Source: Galbula dea
Lineage: Eukaryota; Chordata; Aves; Piciformes; Galbulidae
Assembly (NCBI GenBank): GCA_013399015.1
Contig: VWZX01005696.1
Location: 47,273 to 111,272 of the forward strand
Length of the DNA stretch: 64,000 bases
Reading direction: 5' to 3'
Shown: positions 14,841 to 25,265 of the stretch, piece by piece
Layout of the letters: every line of letters starts with the position of its first letter
Position numbering within the stretch: the first letter of the stretch is position 1
Position numbers and translations under genes: made by a program
Notes under the pieces: generated by a model
What the model was told of the DNA's origin: nothing
The model's input: the letters and a program-made list of their open reading frames with translations, nothing else
The model's database searches: none

Positions 14841-14997
14841 CAGCTTTGCAAGGATCCTTATAATTTATCGCCTCGGCTTTATCCTCTTCAGTGAAATCGT
14901 AAGTGTAGTCATAATCAAGGCCAGAGCAGGAGGAAGGCTTTCCACAGACAGTCCACCCGGCCAGCCACAGTGCCATCCTCCAGCAAAGCATTTTCAT
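14841..14997 (-). CDS. TLL1: TLL1 (tolloid-like 1) first coding exon: signal peptide and start of propeptide
   Basis: TLL1 is a secreted, calcium-dependent astacin metalloproteinase of the BMP1/tolloid family. It cleaves procollagen C-propeptides, chordin and related extracellular substrates. This exon encodes 52 residues plus one base. Residues 1-25 are a hydrophobic leader (LCWRMALWLAGWTVC), a plausible signal peptide. Residues 26-34 read GLDYDYTYD, then EEDK (37-40) and NYKDPCKA (45-52), matching the N-terminus of vertebrate TLL1 more closely than BMP1. The ATG is at 14997-14995 with A at -3; in-frame Met3 and Met8 are alternatives. The exon ends GCT G, followed by the donor GTAAGT (14840-14835), a phase-1 junction that suits the family's next codon (Ala). 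Read through into the intron it is only about 59 codons, easy to miss in ORF searches. About 5% of the protein (usually about 1,013 aa) is here. The catalytic, CUB and EGF domains lie outside the window. Confidence 0.93.
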
Positions 14998-15540
14998 CCT
15001 CCCTCGGGCTATAGATGGTATGCAGGGTGCAGACGAATTAGCCGGCCGGTTCAGCTGTGCACGTTGGCTTGGGAAAGGATGGTAAGGGATGGAGGAATCA
15101 CAGGTTTTCAGGGGTAAGGGGCTCGCGGTGGGATTTATTTTTTTTCTTCTCCTTTCTCCACCTGGAGGCTCTTCCTAGAGACGATGCTCTCTAGGTAGCC
15201 TCAGTGAGACGGGTGCAACACAGAGTGAGAAGGATAAGCGCCACTGCCCTCCCTTCCCCCAGCCCGCCACCTCTCCGGGGAGAAGTCGCTGGGTGTGTGG
15301 GTGGGCGCAGGGGCTGGACTCAGGCAGGGAGATCCAGTCTGTCAGGGCGTCCCCTCACCTCTGTCAAATCCCAGCCAAACTTCCAGCGAAGGAGGAGAAG
15401 GTGGCGGAGGCCGCTGCCCGCGCCCCACTTCGAGCCCGGCTCGCGCTCCGCTGCGCGCCCACCGCCCGAAGCGCCGCCGACCCCGGTCCCGCTGCTGCTG
15501 CTAGAAGATGGATCCGGGCTGCACATCAGCGAACTACCAC

Positions 15541-15610
15541 GGGAAGAGAGGGGAAGAGAAAGAAAGAAAGAAAGAAGGAAGAAATGAAAGAAAAGGGAGA
15601 GCGGAGCGGG
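15541..15610. repeat. Polypurine (GAAA/GAAG) tract in the TLL1 5' region
   Basis: About 70 bases are almost pure A/G on the plus strand, with GAAA units in tandem. On the TLL1 sense strand this is polypyrimidine. It lies about 550 bp upstream of the start codon, probably in the promoter or 5' UTR. Confidence 0.85.
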
Positions 15611-17170
15611 GGTTGGGGGTGCACTGGAGCAAATCGCGGAGCCCTAGTGATGGGAGGCAGCAGCTGTGCTGGAAGGAGCAGAGTGCCAGGTCTTCCCCCC
15701 CNGCTCTGCCCCCTCCCCTCCGTCCCACTTTAACTTACGAAAACCTTACAGGCAACTAACACTCGTCAGCATCCTGCTTACTTATTCATACAGTCAGGGT
15801 CAGGATCCGGGCTGCTTCTGATCGGCTCCCTTGATAGTCTTATAGAAACACACGGGCATTCACTATATGCCTCTGTCTCGATATAGCTTTCTCTCTAGAT
15901 AAGCAGTGCATGGCATTTAAACAACAACAGCAAATCGAGATTAGATAAAACAAAGCACGGATCGACAACCGGCAGCTAAAGAAGCTCGACAGAATGAGTG
16001 GTGAAGAGGATGATGAGAGGAATTAACTGCATTTTAGGAGACGGGAAAATAAATCAGTGGCTGTGTATTTCTCCCTCTGCTGCGGCTGCTTTGCAGTGTT
16101 AGACCCATGAGCTGATGGGTGGAGGTTAAGGAACAAGGCGGGAGGGGGGAGGGAAGAGAAAAGTTAAAGCGTCCATAGTTTGTTTAAAACAGAGGAAGGC
16201 AATATAAAAGGTCCATTGGTCTCCAGCAGTTCAGCCAAGCAGCTGGGAACCGGTTCCAAAATGAAAGTAAGAACAAAAACAACAGAAAAAAAAAATCAAG
16301 GCAAACAAAAAGTAAAATTGCAGTAGCAGCGCTGAGATCTTGCAGTCGGGTTTTCCTGATCTCACGTGGATCTCCAGGAAAGTGGCGGAGGTTTATTTTC
16401 CAGAAGAAGTTTCCAAGGTATCTTGCTTCGCCTCGCCCCAACGCGTTTCACCGCCGAGATTCGCCGAGCCGCAGCCTGCTGCGCGGGGCCGGGTGTTGTT
16501 TTAAAGCCCGAGAAGGGATCAGCGCGCAAAGCCTCATTTCAGCGGATCAACCTGGAGAGGGAGGAGGAAGGAGGGGAATGGGGGAAAGAGGGGTGGAGAT
16601 ACGTGCTGCTGGAATAAAATAAGATCCAGCGGGAAAATAAATAAATATCTATAGAGAGGTAGCTGAAGTTCTCCCTTTCCTCCACCGAGACGGGCAGCTC
16701 CGATCCTGCAGAAACGCCTGAAACAGTTTCAGACCAAGGTGAGACTTTTCTGTAGCAAACTCTACTCCTCCTCCTTTTACGAGATTCCACGGAAAAGGGC
16801 GGGGAAGGGGAGAGAGACGACGAGGGTTGGGTAGCGGGGCGTTTCGCCTGCTCTCATTTCGTCGGGGTGTCACATTTAACAAGGACTTTTGAAAGAGCTG
16901 CCGCGAAGAAGTGGCTGCGTCTTTCTTTCACCTCGGAGCCCACACAGACAGGGTCTCGCTGCGGCATTTCCCAGTCGCTTTCCCTTGTCGCAGCGGTGGA
17001 AATCCAGAGATGGTCCATTCCCCTGGCTGTGCCAGGAGCGCAGGCAGAGCCAGCGGCACGAAGCGCCCCTCACCACCGCCTCAGAGCGCAGCGCCGTGCG
17101 CCCCCTTCCCTCCGCGGGCGCCCCAGGTGCCCTGGGCTGGGATAGCGCCGTGGGGGCGTGGTGAATAGTA

Positions 17171-18535
17171 GTTACACAAACTCCGGGTAAGCACAGCTTG
17201 TGATCGCAGCCAGAGAGACTGAGCTGCTCCCAAGAACGGGGTGGAAAGGAGAGACAAAAGTGTACTGCCTGCCCGGAGACCCTGCGTCTGCCCCTGCCCT
17301 CGTCCGAATGACGGGTTAGTGTTGCTATACATAGGTAGACTCAGCAGTTCATACCATTAAAACTGGACAAGTCGGTTAAGACAGAGCTAGTATGCCTGGA
17401 TAGCAGAGTATATTTAAGGAGTCTAGCACCAAGTAATGGCAGGGTCTTTGAAGCACCCGAGTGTTTTGCTTCCTTACGTTTATGGCATCCAGGTTGCGTC
17501 TACATTACTCCCAACTCAATTTTGTTGCTCTGAAGTTGAACACCAAGGATTGTGTAGGTGTCACTGAAAGGCTGCAGCCTTCAGTAAAGAATAACTGTTT
17601 TCTCTCCCAGAAATTTTGTTTACTGTATGTCACAAGGCCTGCAAAAAGCACCACATGCTGGATCACAGAAAAGCCTGAGAAACCGTGACCTTTTGCTTTC
17701 ACCACTTCCTCACTGTAGTTCCTGTGACCAGCCACAGCAAACACTTGGAACTGACTCCAGGGAAGTTATCAGAGACCCTTCCTGTCAACCCATTAGAGCA
17801 GCATCGGGGCTGATGACTACCCTTGTTTGTACCATATCATGGTTTGGTGGACAGTGGTTTGCTAAAGAAATCAGTTTGATCCAATCTGAAATCTGGTTTC
17901 TGGTGGTTTTTTTTTTATGTCCACAAAGGAGATAGTTTATTTTAGAGTGTCATTAATTATGTGGTCATTTCACATATTAGGCCTCCATAACATGATGCTG
18001 TAATTCATATGTGCACACCTTTGAAAAGTTTTTTTTTTTCTGAAAGTTTTTTTCTGTACCAACGCTCCTCCATCCCAAAAAGAAATTACCTCTAACAAAC
18101 ACACCTTTGTCAATAGAGCTTTAGAAACACTGACTTTGCCAATTGCTTTACAGCTCCAGAAGAGAAATGCACAACATGCAATCCTTAACACACCAGTCTC
18201 TCCAGCGAGGAGATTATTAGAGTCTCTCTCCAGCAGGAGATTAACTCTCCCAGCAAGGTAGGCACTGACGTCACCCTGAGCCTCCAGCCTGTAATCTGCT
18301 CCCAACCTCAGCATCACCAGCTCTAGAACAGCAGCACCTCGCAGCCTTGAAGAAAGCTGTCCTTGCAGAGCCCTGAATGAGACAGGAAACAAACTCAGAA
18401 ACACTAGATGGGAATCATGCAGAAATCTGGACATGTAAGTGCTGTAACAAGTAAATGTGTGCATAGGTCAGGGTAAGAGCTGTTTTCTGCTTGTAATATA
18501 GAGCAGCCACATATTAGAATTACTGTTTAAAGTAA
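17171..18535. other. Upstream intergenic DNA with an unexplained 164-codon minus-strand ORF
   Basis: No recognised gene. The minus strand is open from 18464 to 17970 (164 codons from ATG), the longest non-repeat ORF outside the GC-rich island. The middle part (RLGADYRLEAQGDVSAYLAG and neighbours) has mixed composition, but the C-terminal end is lysine/phenylalanine-rich translation of A/T runs. I recognise no domain. The DNA has short internal echoes (CTCCAGCGAGGAGATTA and CTCCAGCAGGAGATTA at about 18197-18243), which hints at repeat-derived sequence. Confidence 0.4.
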
Positions 18536-18540
18536 CTGTT

Positions 18541-19166
18541 TGTCACAGGGTGGGGGCTAAGCCGACCACCGACCCACAGCAGACGTTCCTTATTACCTCC
18601 TTCCCCCCCAACCAGAAGAGATAGGGAACAATAAGGGCAGAGAGGCTTCTGGATTGGAAAATAAAACTAAAAACTACTTTAATAATAATAATAATGTTGA
18701 ATGGAACACGTATAAATATATACAGGACCCAAATACCAAACCCAACTCCCTCTTTTTATGATCACTACATCACCACAGTAGCTGCAGCAAAAACGTCCTG
18801 TGCAGCCCAAGTCCCCTCCAGGCAGTCACGCTTTCAGCTCCCAGAACGAGTCCAAACAGCTCCACACCGTTCAGCTACTAGCACCCACTACAGACTAAGT
18901 CCCAGCAGCAAAACCCAGGGTCCCAAAAAGCTCCCGATTTCTGTTTCCCCCTGGGGGCAGGGTCCTTCCCGAAATGCCTGAGCTTAAGGTTCAGGAATTT
19001 CAGGTTTTAAAGGGGAAGTTTAGTTTAGCAGGTAGATCTGGCAAGATGGGGGAGGGAATGATACTGAATTTGATGTATATGGGATGGAATACTTTTTAGA
19101 AAATAAAATCACTGAACAGAATTCTGTTCTAACCCAAACCAGGACATTTTAACCCAAACCAGGACA
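18541..19166 (-). mobile_element. Solo LTR, ERVL-like, minus orientation
   Basis: The element reads on the minus strand from TGTCCTGGTTTGGG (ending at 19166) to CCTGTGACA (starting at 18541), so it has TG...CA ends. Candidate 5-bp target-site duplications are CTGTT (18536-18540) and GTGTT (19167-19171), 4 of 5 matching. The internal block ATTATTAAAGTAGTTTTTAG, then TTTTATTTTCCAATCC, is shared with the LTR at 21177-21911, so both belong to one family although much of the middle differs. No gag, pol or env sequence flanks it, so it is a solo LTR. The outer 20 bp at the 5' end are duplicated. Confidence 0.8.
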
Positions 19167-19171
19167 GTGTT

Positions 19172-20118
19172 GCAACTCTGCAGAAACTCTTTCAGATTGC
19201 TTAGGTATTAACATTCTCGTCACATTAGTAAAAACCTTTCCTCATAGTAAGGAAAATATTTTATGAATAACCAAACAAGCTCACCAAAGAAACTCAAAAT
19301 GTTTTCCGTAAGTAACCTGTTAAATATTCAGTATAGTTTCTTTCATGATGCAAAATTTTGAACCATTTTAAGGACAAAATATTTTTTCTCATCACACATT
19401 CACATCTACCATTCCAAAAAGCTCACAACTCTGATAATCCATCTGACAACACAGTCAATCAAAAATCCATCCTACAGCCGTTTCCAAAGAAACGAACAGA
19501 GCCAGGAAAACAGAATACTCAAGCTGGAAGGAAATCAACCAAAGGAACACAACAGCAACAACAAAACTCCAACTGTTTTCCTTTAAATTTACTGGGTTTT
19601 TTTCATTTTAAATTTTCCTGGTGTATTACAGGGACACAGATAATGGTAAATGCAGTTATGTTAAAAGTGGTAGTGGTATTTTTATGTTTGGGTTTTTTGG
19701 GGGGGTTTCTCGTTTGGGTTTTTTTTTTTTAAATCTAGGAACCTGGTGGCTTTTCTACTCTTCCTACACAAAACAAAAGAAATAAACAAAAAAAGCCCAA
19801 CCCACAAAACACTTTAAAAAAAAAGGACAAGTATGCAAGAAGGACACAATCACAAAACCAATAAAATATATCTGAAACCTCGTCACTCACCACTTCCTCA
19901 TTCTTTGGCTATCTGTCTCCTGCTTAGGCCTCCATCTCATGTACAGTTTTAGGCAGGTGAATACAATGGGCTTGTTCACAAACATCAAGTGCAGCGCATG
20001 CCTAAGCATTTGAAGGTTGAAGACCACCACTGGTCAGCTCCTTTGGACTGAGACTTGTGGGATTTTTCAGGAGGCTAACACAGTGAAGTTCAGAAGGTCC
20101 TAGTTACCTTCCTGCTTT
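19172..20118. other. Intergenic DNA without recognised genes
   Basis: AT-rich, with several A and T runs (for example around 19680-19730 and 19780-19830). A 124-codon ORF at 19358-19732 ends in translated T/G runs and has no recognisable domain. Nothing else is supported. Confidence 0.6.
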
Positions 20119-20626
20119 TCACAGAATCACAGAATATTAGGAGTTGGAAGGGACCTCGAAAGATCATCTAGTCCAACCTCCCTGCCACAGCAGGATTCCC
20201 TACACCAGGTCACACAGAAGCATACCCAGAGAGGTTTTAAATATCTCCAGAGAAGGAAACTCCACAACCTCTCTGGGCAGTCTGTTCCAGTGCTCTGGCA
20301 CCCTCACTGGGAAAAAATTTTTTCTTGTATTCATACAGAATCACCTATGCTTCAGCTTACAACCATTGCCTCTTGTCTTGTCGCTGGGCTTCAGTGAGAA
20401 GAGTCAGACATCCTCCTGACACGCATATTTAAAAGCATAGATGAGGTCACCCCTTACTCTCCTCTTCTCCAAACAAGAGAGACCCAGCTCCCTCAGCCTT
20501 TCCTCAAAAAGAAGATGTTCCAACCCCTTCATCATCTTTGGGGCTCTGCACTGGACTCTTTCCAGCAGTTCTCGATCCTGCTTAAACTGAGAGGCCCAGA
20601 ACTGGACACAATATTCCAGATGTGGC

Positions 20627-21129
20627 TGTCGTGGCGATGTTGTTAGTAGAGGCGGACACGACATGCGCAGATCCAGCGTCAGAGAGCAGATAGCCAATTT
20701 TATTAGTTGCAACCCTACTTTTATACTTTTTGCAGAAAGGATAATGACCAATCACCCCCAGACAGAAAGGGCACTAACCAACCTGTAACTGACACCTTAG
20801 TACACAAAGTATACTAACAAATTAGCAAGTGACACTTACATATACAAATTATACCAACCAATTAAGAAGCAACATTTATTAGGTAAAAACAAGTACCATA
20901 AATAGGACCAAAAAAGTGCACTTCAAAGCCATGTGACTGATAAGACTAACACTGTGTTCTGTGGAGAAAATAGCATTCTAAAACTGTGCACAGCTGCCAA
21001 GCTGCTGCAAGTGATTCCCACCTTTTCTCTCAGGCCTTTCAACCCTTTTCCTGTGAGAAACTGACCTTTGCTCTGTCTAGCCTCTATCCCGCAGGAGCTT
21101 AGCTCCAGGGCCTACAGTGCCATACCACA
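20627..21129 (-). mobile_element. Solo LTR (ERVK-like by 6-bp TSD), inserted into CR1
   Basis: On the minus strand it starts TGTGGTATGG (21129) and ends CCACGACA (20627). A TATAAAA box (plus-strand TTTTATA about 20719-20725) and an AATAAA signal (20704-20699) lie near its 3' end, as in U3-R. The flanks are TGTGGC (20621-20626) and TGCAGC (21130-21135), a 6-bp duplication whose two differences are both what CpG decay of TGCGGC would give. A sister copy lies at 37489-37985. No viral coding sequence adjoins it. Confidence 0.85.
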
Positions 21130-21176
21130 TGCAGCCTCACCAGGGTAAAGGGGGAGAAGAACCTCTCTCCACCTAC

Positions 21177-21911
21177 TGTCCTGGTTTGGGTGAGAACAGA
21201 ACTAATTCTGTTCAGTGATTTTACATTTTAGTTGAAGCTCCCCTGAGGAACTGCACTTTCTGAAACTAGCATCATGTTTTCATAGACACTGCCAGATTCT
21301 AGCAGGGATAAGGTCTAATGTTTAGATTTACTACCAAAGATTGGTATGCAAAGCAAGTTCGCTGCTAAATGTTGTGTCTCATGTTGGGGGGTGCAAGGCA
21401 AAGGCTGCACCTTCAGAGAGGAGCAGACAGGACAGATGACCCCAAACTGACCAACTAAAGTATTCCATCCCATATTCATCATATTCAATATATAAACCGG
21501 GGGTCCGTCCCCCCTTTCTAGATTGTTCTCCCTTGCACGATTGTTCTTCCTTTCTGGTCTTCCTTTTCTCCTGCACTTCGGTGATCTCTAAGTTCCTGCA
21601 TCCACTACAAGGATCCAGCCCCTGAGCCTGACTCATTTGCTGCTGAGGCCTACTGCTGCAGTATCAGTGGTGAAGTAGTTACCATCGGAGGCAGTTGGGT
21701 CCAGTACTGAGTTTTGCACATATTTGTATATATTTTTTTATATCTCATTTATCACTATTATTATTATTAAAGTAGTTTTAGTTTTATTTTCCAATCCACA
21801 AGTCTCTCTGTCTCTCTCTTATCGCCTTTCCCTTCCCATGGGAGAGGGAAGAGGGGTAACAGAGAGCATCTGTCATTGGGTTGGTAGTCGGCCCAGCCTC
21901 AAACCTCCACA
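21177..21911 (+). mobile_element. Solo LTR, ERVL-like, inserted into CR1
   Basis: It begins TGTCCTGGTTTGGG and ends AACCTCCACA. It is flanked by perfect 5-bp duplications CCTAC (21172-21176 and 21912-21916), and CR1 continues on both sides. TATAAA is at 21491-21496. A TATTATTAAAG block at about 21760 precedes a T-rich segment, and CT-rich DNA follows. The same family as 18541-19166, in the opposite orientation. There is no internal retroviral sequence, so recombination between the two LTRs of a provirus is the likely origin. Confidence 0.88.
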
Positions 21912-22707
21912 CCTACTAACCACACCCCTTCTAATACACCCCAGAATCCCATTGGCCCTCCTGACCACAAGAGCACACTGCTGGCTCATGGTCATCCTTC
22001 CACCTACCAGGACCACCAGGTCCCTTTCCCCTTCACTGCTCTCCCAACAGGTCAGTCCCCAGCTGATACTGATACATGGGGTTGGTCTTTCCCTCAACAC
22101 TTGGACTTGTTGAATGTTTTTCCCTGCCCAGCTCTCCAGCCTAAGTCTCACTGAATGGCAGCACAACCCTGTGGTGTGCCAGCCACTCCACCCAGTTTAG
22201 CGTCATCAGAAAACTTGCTGACAGCACACTCTGTTCCCTCATCCGGGGAACATAATATAATATAATGAATATATTGAAAAGTACTGGTTCCAGTACTGAC
22301 CCCTGAGGGACTCCACTAGACACAGGCCTTCAACTAGTCTCTATCCCATTCACCATGACTCTCTAACTTCTGTCCTTCAACCATTTCACAATCCACCTCA
22401 CTACCCAATCATCCAGACCACACTTCCTCTGTGTAGCTGCAAGGATGCTGGGGGAGACTGTGTCAAATGCTTAAATGAAATCAAGATAAACCACATCCAC
22501 TGCTCTACCCTCATCTATCCACCCACTTATGACCTCATAAAATGCTACCAGGTTAGTCAAACATGACTTCCCCTTAGTAAACCCATGCTTACTGCTCACA
22601 ATGACCCTCTTAACCTTGATATGCCTGGAGACAGAGTGGGGGATAAAATGTTTCATCACCTTTCGAGGGATGGAGGTGAGGCTGACCGGTCTAGAGTTAC
22701 CCAGCTC

Positions 22708-23124
22708 TTATTTCTTGCCCTTCTTGAAGACTGGAGAGACGTTTGCCTTCCTCCAATCCCCAGGCACCTCTCCTGTTCCCCAGGACTTATCAAAGATGAT
22801 AGAGAGTGGCCTGGCAATGACTTCTGCCAGCTCCCTGAACACCCACGGGTGCATCCCATCAGGTCCCAAGGATTTCTGGATGTCCAGATGGCTTAGCTGT
22901 TCCTTAACCCAGTCCTCCTCAACTAAGGAAAACTCCTCCATTATCCTAACACCATCTGTGGGCTCAGGGCTCTGAGGCTTATGAGGACACTCTCTAACAG
23001 TATAGACAGAGACAAAGAAGGCATTCAGTAACTCCACCTTCTTTGTACCATCTGTTACCAAGGCACCCACCTCATTCAGCAGTAGGCCTATGTTGCCTTT
23101 ATTTTTATCTGCTGATAAACCCAT
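22708..23124 (-). pseudogene. CR1 reverse transcriptase, N-terminal part (broken)
   Basis: A 138-codon remnant. Residues after the first ten or so match CR1 ORF2 just ahead of and into the RT domain: LLLNEVGALVT, LLNAFFVSVY, QKSLGPDGMHPWVF, DWRKANVSPVFKKGKK. CR1 ORF2 normally encodes an endonuclease plus reverse transcriptase of about 900-1000 residues. This piece is cut off at its 5' side by truncation, and the initial Met is not the original start. The next RT segments continue leftward in other frames. Confidence 0.85.
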
Positions 23125-25265
23125 TTCTTGTCTGTGAGGTACCTACAGTACATCTGAAACAGCAGAAAGTATGTTTAAGTAGTTCCCAGGTCCTCAAACT
23201 GTTACTCTGCAGGGAAATACTGAAGGTAAAAGTGGATTGTGACAAATGGACAGTAAGAAAAAAGCATATGTACATTCATAAATGTATACATAGTATGTTT
23301 ATATGGTTTAGACAATAAACTTTTATATAGTGAACTATATAAACTAACATTAAACTTTTGAAGATAAAAATCAACCACTTGTGATTTTATCATCAGTGAG
23401 CTCACCTGAGACCTTATTTCTCTATTCTCTCCTATATCTACTGATGTATTATGAAAGTTGTTCATTGCATGTACACATACAATTTCTTCTGCAGACATCT
23501 GTTCCTAATTAACAAGAAGCCCTTCAATGTTATGTTCTTTGTTTTATTTTTGAAAGCATGCCCCATGCTTTATTCATTACACACTTATTCAGTCTACTTT
23601 GCATACAGAGATAATTTCCTCATGGGCTTTTTATGGAGCTATTTGCCACAGTATTCATGTGTTTAGAAAATATTAATTAGTTTACTTTCATAATAAACCA
23701 CTCAGATAACAGGATATTCTGACAGGATATGAATATTACACATGGGAAACACTTATAGATTGCCTGCTTTGATATCTTGTAGACCTGTCAGGACTTTGCA
23801 CTACAGAAAAACTTATTTCTTCAAGGCCTGTTTCCACTGCTTTCAGTTGCAGTAGTTATACTCACTGAGTATCCAGAACTACTTCTAATCAAACCCTGGA
23901 GTTTTCAAGCATCTGAAAATGAGAAGCAAATAATTAGCAAGAAGTGCAATTTAAAATCTTTGAACCAGCTTTATGAATGAACTTTGTGGCAGAGACAATG
24001 GTTAAGACTCAAATTTCAAGCAGTTCAGCTCTTTGAAGACTTTAGACATAATTTCTCTTCCCATAATACCTTTTCTTCAATACTTCCTTCAGTTTCTAGA
24101 ATAAATATGATCAGACTCCTGCCAGGAACTGCTCTGTGTTTAATGACACCCACATAACTCATCCACCACTTTGAATCTTCTTCTTCTCCACACAATACTT
24201 ATTAGCAGGAGTAGGTAGTCCCATGTTTGGCCCAGCATTTGAAAAAATGTGTCTCTCTTCACCACTGGATCTCACAATTACTGGCAGAAGAGAGACAGTG
24301 AATGTTAAGCTCTGTTCCAAGCTCTTGGAGAGGGTGTTTTTTCATAGCATGCTCCCATCTGCTAGCTTCCCATAACCATGTTTTGCCTTATCTTGGCTTG
24401 TTATTTCTAACCTGTCTTCATTCTCTCTTCAGTTCCTCCCAGTTTTGCTTTTCTTTTCTTGTTAATGCTAGTGTTTGATTCTCATCACAGTTCCAGGTTC
24501 TAATTGCACTTTTCTTTAATCTTATTCTGGGACTCCTCACTCTCAGATTCATCTTCAGCTGTACAGGGTTGGTTTCTGTTGCTTTGTTTTCACTTACAGT
24601 ATCTAGTTAATCCTATTCCTGTGCCTTTTCGTCTGATTTAGTTTCTAGCTATGTTGACATCCACCTTTCTTGTCTCTTCTTTACTCCAGGTTGTACTACA
24701 AATTTGGTCTTGCCCCTTGGTCTTGTTTCCTAGATTTATACTTGCTCTACCCCTTACACTGCTTGTCTGTAACCCTTCATCAACCTCTTCCTTTTCCTCT
24801 GTTACTTCACAGTCCCAGTTTCCTAGCAAACAATGTAATTGTCCCAAAATACATCCACCATTCCCATTGCTGATTTCTCTTAATCATATTCCACTTTTTT
24901 TTTTCAGGAGCTTTGAGCCAACTTTACCATGCTGCAAGATCAGTTCTTATTCCCAGACTACTCAAGTCAGACAGCCTTTCCCTCTTCATCCCACAGGTGC
25001 AACTGAGGTGAAATCATTGATTTTTTCTCAATTAAGTTCCAGATCCAAGCAAGGCACGGGTCAGAATGATCACGTAAAATATCATTTTAAGTGAGACACT
25101 CAGGTAAGAGAGCTGTTAAAGCTGAATGCATACAAATCTGACCGTGGTGATGTTTAACACTAAAAGAAGAAAAGAATATATCCCTTGACATAAGGGCTGA
25201 TACTCCTCTTTTCTCCTCTGCTAAAGATTTAATTATGTTTCCTACAGGCTTGAGCATACTGAAAC
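23110..25265. other. Intergenic DNA, partly pyrimidine-rich
   Basis: No gene recognised. From about 24150 to 25080 the plus strand is strongly C/T-rich (CTTCTTCTTCTCC, CCTCTTCCTTTTCCTCTG), with a T-run followed by CAGG near 24893-24907 that resembles a splice acceptor. The 147-codon ORF at 24651-25094 comes from this bias and shows no domain. Confidence 0.55.

Larger units (their letters stand above)
14170..17165 (-). promoter_or_regulatory. TLL1: CpG island with TLL1 promoter and 5' UTR
   Basis: CpG-dense DNA surrounds the first exon: intron side about 14170-14800, 5' UTR and core about 15000-15720, and an upstream shoulder about 16370-17165. GC boxes are visible (GGGCGG on the minus strand at 15462-15467; GGGCGGGG on the plus strand near 16797). 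I see no TATA box on the minus strand close to the exon, which suits a TATA-less CpG-island promoter. The transcription start cannot be fixed from sequence alone. One ambiguous base (N) lies at 15702. ORFs of up to 150 codons here (for example 14323-14775) are by-products of high GC. Confidence 0.8.
20119..23105 (-). mobile_element. CR1 LINE (TGTGATTCTGTGA-tail type), 5'-truncated, split by two LTRs
   Basis: The 3' end is at 20119 (TCACAGAATCACAGAAT in reverse). The element runs right through the C-terminal region (GLEHLLFEERLRELGL), the reverse transcriptase (FSDD catalytic box, minus strand, 22213-22202) and the RT N-terminal region (QKSLGPDGMHPWVF). It breaks off at about 23105, just after the NVGPLLNEVG-like segment. 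Endonuclease and ORF1 are absent. LTRs at 20627-21129 and 21177-21911 are inserted in it. CR1 sequence resumes in register after each, so both landed after the CR1. Frames are broken by stops and indels. Confidence 0.95.

Noticed and set aside
15204..15733. Several ORFs (up to 146 codons) in the TLL1 5' region
   Set aside because: Low-complexity translations of GC-rich and polypurine DNA, one crossing an N; they oppose the TLL1 transcript.
24651..25094. 147-codon ORF
   Set aside because: It results from the pyrimidine-rich strand bias; Ser/Pro/Leu-rich with no domain.
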